This document shows, piece after piece, positions 7,798 through 9,554 of a stretch of 9,554 nt of DNA. The stretch comes from Sulfurovum sp. (GTDB taxonomy: Bacteria; Campylobacterota; Campylobacteria; Campylobacterales; Sulfurovaceae): contig JADGDL010000057.1 in assembly GCA_016744875.1 (NCBI GenBank), forward strand, positions 1-9,554. Direction: 5' to 3'. The position numbers and the translations under genes were made by a program. Below the pieces are notes generated by a model. It made no database searches. It had not been told where the DNA came from and saw only the letters and a list, made by a program, of their open reading frames with translations. Every line of letters begins with the position of its first letter. Position 1 is the stretch's first letter.

Positions 7798-8340
7798 ATG
7801 CAAAAAATAGTTCTCATTTTACTACTTACTTTAACACTCAACGCAGGAGATCCAATGAAACATTTTTATAACTTTAAAGCAAATACCATCACCGGAGAAG
7901 AAATATCTATGTCCCAGTACAAGGGAAAGGTCTTACTTGTTGTTAATGTGGCAAGTGAATGTGGATTTACACCTCAATATGAAGGTTTGGAAACACTCTA
8001 CCAAACATACAAAAAAGAAGGTTTTGAAATTCTTGCTTTTCCATGTAATCAGTTTGGAGGGCAGGAACCAGGTACATCCGAACAAATACAGAACTTTTGT
8101 AATGTAAAGTTCAACACTACCTTTCCTCTTTTTGAAAAGATAGATGTCAATGGTGATACTGCACATCCTTTATATGTATTTCTTAAAAATGAAGCTCCAG
8201 GATTTTTAGGTTCTCAAAGTATAAAGTGGAATTTTACCAAATTTCTTCTAGATAATAATGGAGCTGTTATTGCACGGTATGGTTCCTCTACCAAACCAAA
8301 AGAAATAAGTAAAGAGATTGAAAAAGAGTTGAAAAAGTAA
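7798..8340 (+). CDS. Glutathione-peroxidase-family thiol peroxidase, with predicted signal peptide
   Basis: Reduces hydroperoxides with a Cys nucleophile. The catalytic tetrad is complete: Cys55 (ASECGFT), Gln89 (NQFGGQEPG), Trp144 and Asn145 (KWNFTKF). Cys83 (FPCNQF) and Cys101 (NFCNVKF) sit exactly 28 and 46 residues after Cys55, the spacing of Cys64 and Cys82 relative to Cys36 in yeast Gpx3. This points to a 2-Cys, probably thioredoxin-dependent enzyme rather than a true glutathione peroxidase. Residues 1-17 (MQK, then IVLILLLTLTL, then NAG) look like a Sec signal peptide with possible cleavage after Ala16, so the long form may be periplasmic. ATG 7798 has AGGAA at 7788-7792. A second ATG at 7855 (Met20) has its own AGGAGA and would make a cytoplasmic 161-residue enzyme that still holds the whole domain. 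It lies 33 bp after recO; TATACT at 7766-7771 is a weak -10 candidate. Confidence 0.92.
   Translation: MQKIVLILLLTLTLNAGDPMKHFYNFKANTITGEEISMSQYKGKVLLVVNVASECGFTPQYEGLETLYQTYKKEGFEILAFPCNQFGGQEPGTSEQIQNFCNVKFNTTFPLFEKIDVNGDTAHPLYVFLKNEAPGFLGSQSIKWNFTKFLLDNNGAVIARYGSSTKPKEISKEIEKELKK
7845..7857 (+). promoter_or_regulatory. Internal Shine-Dalgarno and ATG in the peroxidase gene
   Basis: AGGAGA at 7845-7850 precedes the in-frame ATG at 7855-7857 (4-5 nt spacing), directly after the predicted signal-peptide cleavage region. It is a better match than the AGGAA before ATG 7798. It either marks a second, cytoplasmic product or is the true start, the upstream codons then being untranslated; the well-formed hydrophobic leader argues for use of both. 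Confidence 0.5.
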
Positions 8341-8357
8341 CATTTCTATGTTATACT
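8329..8357 (+). promoter_or_regulatory. Sigma70 promoter for the glycine-zipper lipoprotein gene
   Basis: TTGAAA (8329-8334), 17-bp spacer, TATACT (8352-8357). The -35 lies in the last codons of the peroxidase gene. A start near 8364 leaves a leader of about 18 nt holding AAAGGAG (8369-8375). This is the only promoter in the window with both hexamers near consensus at ideal spacing, so the lipoprotein can be expressed independently. Confidence 0.65.
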
Positions 8358-8381
8358 ATATTATAAATAAAGGAGTTCAAA

Positions 8382-8618
8382 ATGAAAAAAATACATTTAC
8401 TTTTAGCGGCAACTGCAGCTGTTGGTGTCATCATATTTACTGGATGTGCAACAAAAGCTGAAACTGGTGCTCTTGTAGGAGCGGGAACTGGTGCCCTTGT
8501 TGGTCAAGCGATAGGTGGAAATACTGGTGCAACTATTATCGGTGCAGGTGTTGGTGCCATCGCCGGTGCAGCCATAGGTGATAATCAAGACAGAAAAGAT
8601 AGTGTAAAAAGATACTAA
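8382..8618 (+). CDS. Small glycine-zipper lipoprotein (17-kDa-antigen/YMGG-like)
   Basis: A 78-residue precursor. Residues 1-21 form a lipoprotein signal peptide (MKKIHLLLAATAAVGVIIF, then TG) ending in the lipobox FTGC with the lipidated Cys22; mature length is 57 residues. The mature chain is a glycine zipper made of repeated TGALVG/TGATIIG/GAIAGAAIG units, the pattern of the two-helix glycine-zipper domain in small envelope lipoproteins, ending in a charged tail (DNQDRKDSVKRY). Ala at position +2 favours transport to the outer membrane. The repeat also shows in DNA: ACTGGTGC occurs at 8463, 8487 and 8523. AAAGGAG lies 6 nt before the ATG. The exact role is unknown; related proteins are tied to envelope integrity or stress. 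It is convergent with the methyltransferase gene, stop codons 13 bp apart. Confidence 0.85.
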   Translation: MKKIHLLLAATAAVGVIIFTGCATKAETGALVGAGTGALVGQAIGGNTGATIIGAGVGAIAGAAIGDNQDRKDSVKRY

Positions 8619-8631
8619 GAAATAATCCTTT

Positions 8632-9207
8632 TTATCTCTTTAAGTGTGCATGCATGGTATATCGCCATCCATGCTGCTTGAACCCTGCAGAGAATCCATA
8701 GCTTTTCAGCAATATTAGCAATGCTTCAGGTTCAAAGAAGTTTCCAGGTTCACCGAGTAATTTCTCACCCGTACAAATGCTTTGACCTTTAAATGTACCC
8801 ACATCAAAATCATAGATAAACAATTTTCCCTTTTTCTTAAGTACACGTACTGTCTCTTTCAACGCCTCATCTATATCTTTAAAATGATGTAAAGATTCGC
8901 CCATAAGTACCATATCAAAACTGTTATTATCAAAAGGCAATGCTTCTGCACTGGCCTTCACTGTCTGAACATACGTTTTAGTATATTTAAGCATCCCCTC
9001 TGCTGGATCTACAACCGTAAGATCAAGGTCATCTCTACATGTATGTGCAAACTCACACATTACACCTGTCCCTCCACCTACATCCAGTACAGATGAATAC
9101 GGTGAGAGAGGTTTCAAAAAATCACAAAGAGATATTCGTACAGACTTAGGATATATGCCAGGTCCAAAGGTTTTAAAAAACCAGCCTAAGTGATTAAAGG
9201 GGATCAT
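8632..9207 (-). CDS. Class I SAM-dependent methyltransferase, substrate unknown
   Basis: A 191-residue protein with the Rossmann-like SAM fold of the Methyltransf_11/UbiE type. Motif I is VLDVGGGTG at 40-48, the acidic residue contacting the ribose is Asp67 (VVDPAEGM), motif II and the post-motif loop are DNNSFDMVLMGESLHHF at 93-109, and RVLKKKGKLFIYDF at 121-134 is the motif III strand. The FDxVxxxxxLHHF pattern is common in small-molecule methyltransferases (quinones, lipids), but nothing here identifies the acceptor. The protein is shorter than UbiE/MenG (about 230-250), so I do not give that name. ATG at 9207-9205 has AGGAAC at 9216-9211. A TATACT on the minus strand at 9240-9235 could be its -10. 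The neighbours are a convergent lipoprotein gene and an upstream histone-like gene 90 bp away. Confidence 0.85.
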   Translation of the reverse strand: MIPFNHLGWFFKTFGPGIYPKSVRISLCDFLKPLSPYSSVLDVGGGTGVMCEFAHTCRDDLDLTVVDPAEGMLKYTKTYVQTVKASAEALPFDNNSFDMVLMGESLHHFKDIDEALKETVRVLKKKGKLFIYDFDVGTFKGQSICTGEKLLGEPGNFFEPEALLILLKSYGFSAGFKQHGWRYTMHAHLKR

Positions 9208-9234
9208 AATGTTCCTATATTTTGATATATATGT

Positions 9235-9240
9235 AGTATA
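9235..9240 (-). promoter_or_regulatory. Possible -10 (TATACT) of the methyltransferase gene
   Basis: TATACT on the minus strand, 27 bp before the ATG and just downstream of the hairpin at 9266-9289. I see no clear -35, so the call rests on the hexamer and its position only. Confidence 0.3.
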
Positions 9241-9265
9241 TTGAGTTTAACTTGAAGTATGTATT

Positions 9266-9289
9266 ATGATGCCTCTAGAGAGGCATCAT
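9266..9289 (-). terminator. Perfect stem-loop after the histone-like gene, probable terminator or processing hairpin
   Basis: The arms ATGATGCCTC (9266-9275) and GAGGCATCAT (9280-9289) pair perfectly around a TAGA loop: a 10-bp stem with half its pairs G-C. It lies 9 bp past the histone-like stop codon. On the minus strand it is followed by AATACATACTTC rather than a U-tract, so it is not a textbook intrinsic terminator. On the plus strand a T6 run begins only 12 bases later, and no plus-strand gene reads into it. Confidence 0.5.
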
Positions 9290-9297
9290 GAAGAAGA

Positions 9298-9492
9298 CTA
9301 TTTTTTAGACTTTTTCTTAGATTTTTTTGACTTTTTATTATTCTTCTTTTTTGCAGCTTTTTTCTTTGCTACTTTTTTCTTTACAGCTTTTTTCTTTACC
9401 GCTTTTTTTGCAGCCTTTTTCTTTGCTACTTTTTTTGCTAAAGCTTTTTTTGCTTTTTTCTTGTCATCTTTTTTTGTTGATTTTTTAGCCAT
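9298..9492 (-). CDS. Lysine-rich histone-H1-like small basic protein
   Basis: 64 residues, of which 37 are Lys and none Arg; the rest is mainly Ala, Val and Ser, with only two acidic residues (Asp9, Asp10). Repeats of the type AAKKAVKKKAVKKKVAKK fill the middle, and a Ser/Lys tail (NNKKSKKSKKKSKK) closes it. This composition resembles the C-terminal tail of eukaryotic histone H1 and bacterial H1-like proteins (chlamydial Hc1/Hc2, AlgP-type tails), so DNA or nucleoid binding is the natural inference; RNA or polyphosphate binding are alternatives. It is a real gene rather than chance: ATG at 9492-9490 has AAGGAA at 9502-9497, Lys codons mix AAA and AAG, and a hairpin follows the stop. The antisense Phe-rich frame on the plus strand is only its shadow. 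Confidence 0.75.
   Translation of the reverse strand: MAKKSTKKDDKKKAKKALAKKVAKKKAAKKAVKKKAVKKKVAKKKAAKKKNNKKSKKSKKKSKK
9301..9480. repeat. Low-complexity (AAA/AAG)(GCN/GTN) codon repeat inside the histone-like gene
   Basis: Imperfect repeats encoding [AV]KK(K) units leave T-runs of 5-8 on the plus strand, seen on the coding strand as A-runs. Such tracts are prone to replication slippage, so copy number may differ between strains and read errors are possible. Confidence 0.6.
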
Positions 9493-9503
9493 TTTATTCC
9501 TTT

Positions 9504-9554
9504 TTATACTCTATTTTTGAATTCATCTTTCACAACCCGATGTATATGAAAACT
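9504..9554 (-). CDS. Possible C-terminal 16 codons of an unidentified upstream gene
   Basis: From the right edge, one minus-strand frame is open to TAA at 9506-9504 and reads SFHIHRVVKDEFKNRV; the other two minus frames hit stops within 10 codons. The composition is protein-like, and the stop lies 11 bp before the histone-like ATG with that gene's ribosome binding site between, as in an operon. Sixteen codons are too few to name a family or to exclude chance. Confidence 0.3.
   Translation of the reverse strand, partial: SFHIHRVVKDEFKNRV

Noticed and set aside
8619..8640. Possible bidirectional terminator between the lipoprotein and methyltransferase genes
   Set aside because: Only short imperfect pairing (AGATA/TATCT) and an AT-rich 13-bp gap; no GC stem.
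8632..9207. Naming the methyltransferase UbiE/MenG
   Set aside because: It has the general SAM fold but is shorter, and family-specific motifs could not be confirmed by eye.
9266..9520. Plus-strand frame encoding a Phe-rich, membrane-like 84-residue peptide
   Set aside because: It is the reverse of the Lys-rich repeat (AAA/AAG read as TTT/CTT). The minus frame has a ribosome binding site, a sensible start and mixed Lys codons.

Overview
The window reads as ordinary chromosome of an AT-rich Campylobacterota (epsilonproteobacterium), probably a free-living Sulfurovum/Sulfurimonas-like lineage. The evidence is the low GC content, the short extended TATAAT-type promoters, a RecO protein of the form typical of this phylum, and an inositol-phosphatase-family gene directly upstream of accD. 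This placement is inferred from protein character; no database was searched.

Left two thirds (1-6965, all minus strand): a glutamate synthase operon, gltB then gltD with one base between them, is followed at 57-58 bp by an inositol-monophosphatase-family gene and 21 bp later by accD, which runs off the left edge. No convincing terminator separates these four genes, so one transcript may link ammonia assimilation (GltBD) to the first committed step of fatty acid synthesis (AccD).

Middle (6966-7134): a divergent control region between gltB and recO. It holds a clear -10 for each direction, a 6-bp inverted repeat in the gltB leader, and a second TATAAT facing the gltB -10 head-on.

Right third, plus strand (7135-8618): recO, whose start codon is doubtful; a glutathione-peroxidase-family thiol peroxidase with a signal peptide and a second internal start that has its own ribosome binding site; and a small glycine-zipper lipoprotein with its own good sigma70 promoter.

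Right end, minus strand (8632-9554): a class I SAM-dependent methyltransferase convergent with the lipoprotein gene, a perfect 10-bp-stem hairpin, a 64-residue histone-H1-like protein that is 58% lysine, and possibly the last codons of another gene at the edge.

I see no mobile element, CRISPR array, rRNA or tRNA gene, and no convincing novel multi-gene system. The points most worth a second look are the recO start, the two starts of the peroxidase, the lysine-only histone-like protein with its slippery A-runs, and the architecture of the gltB/recO control region.
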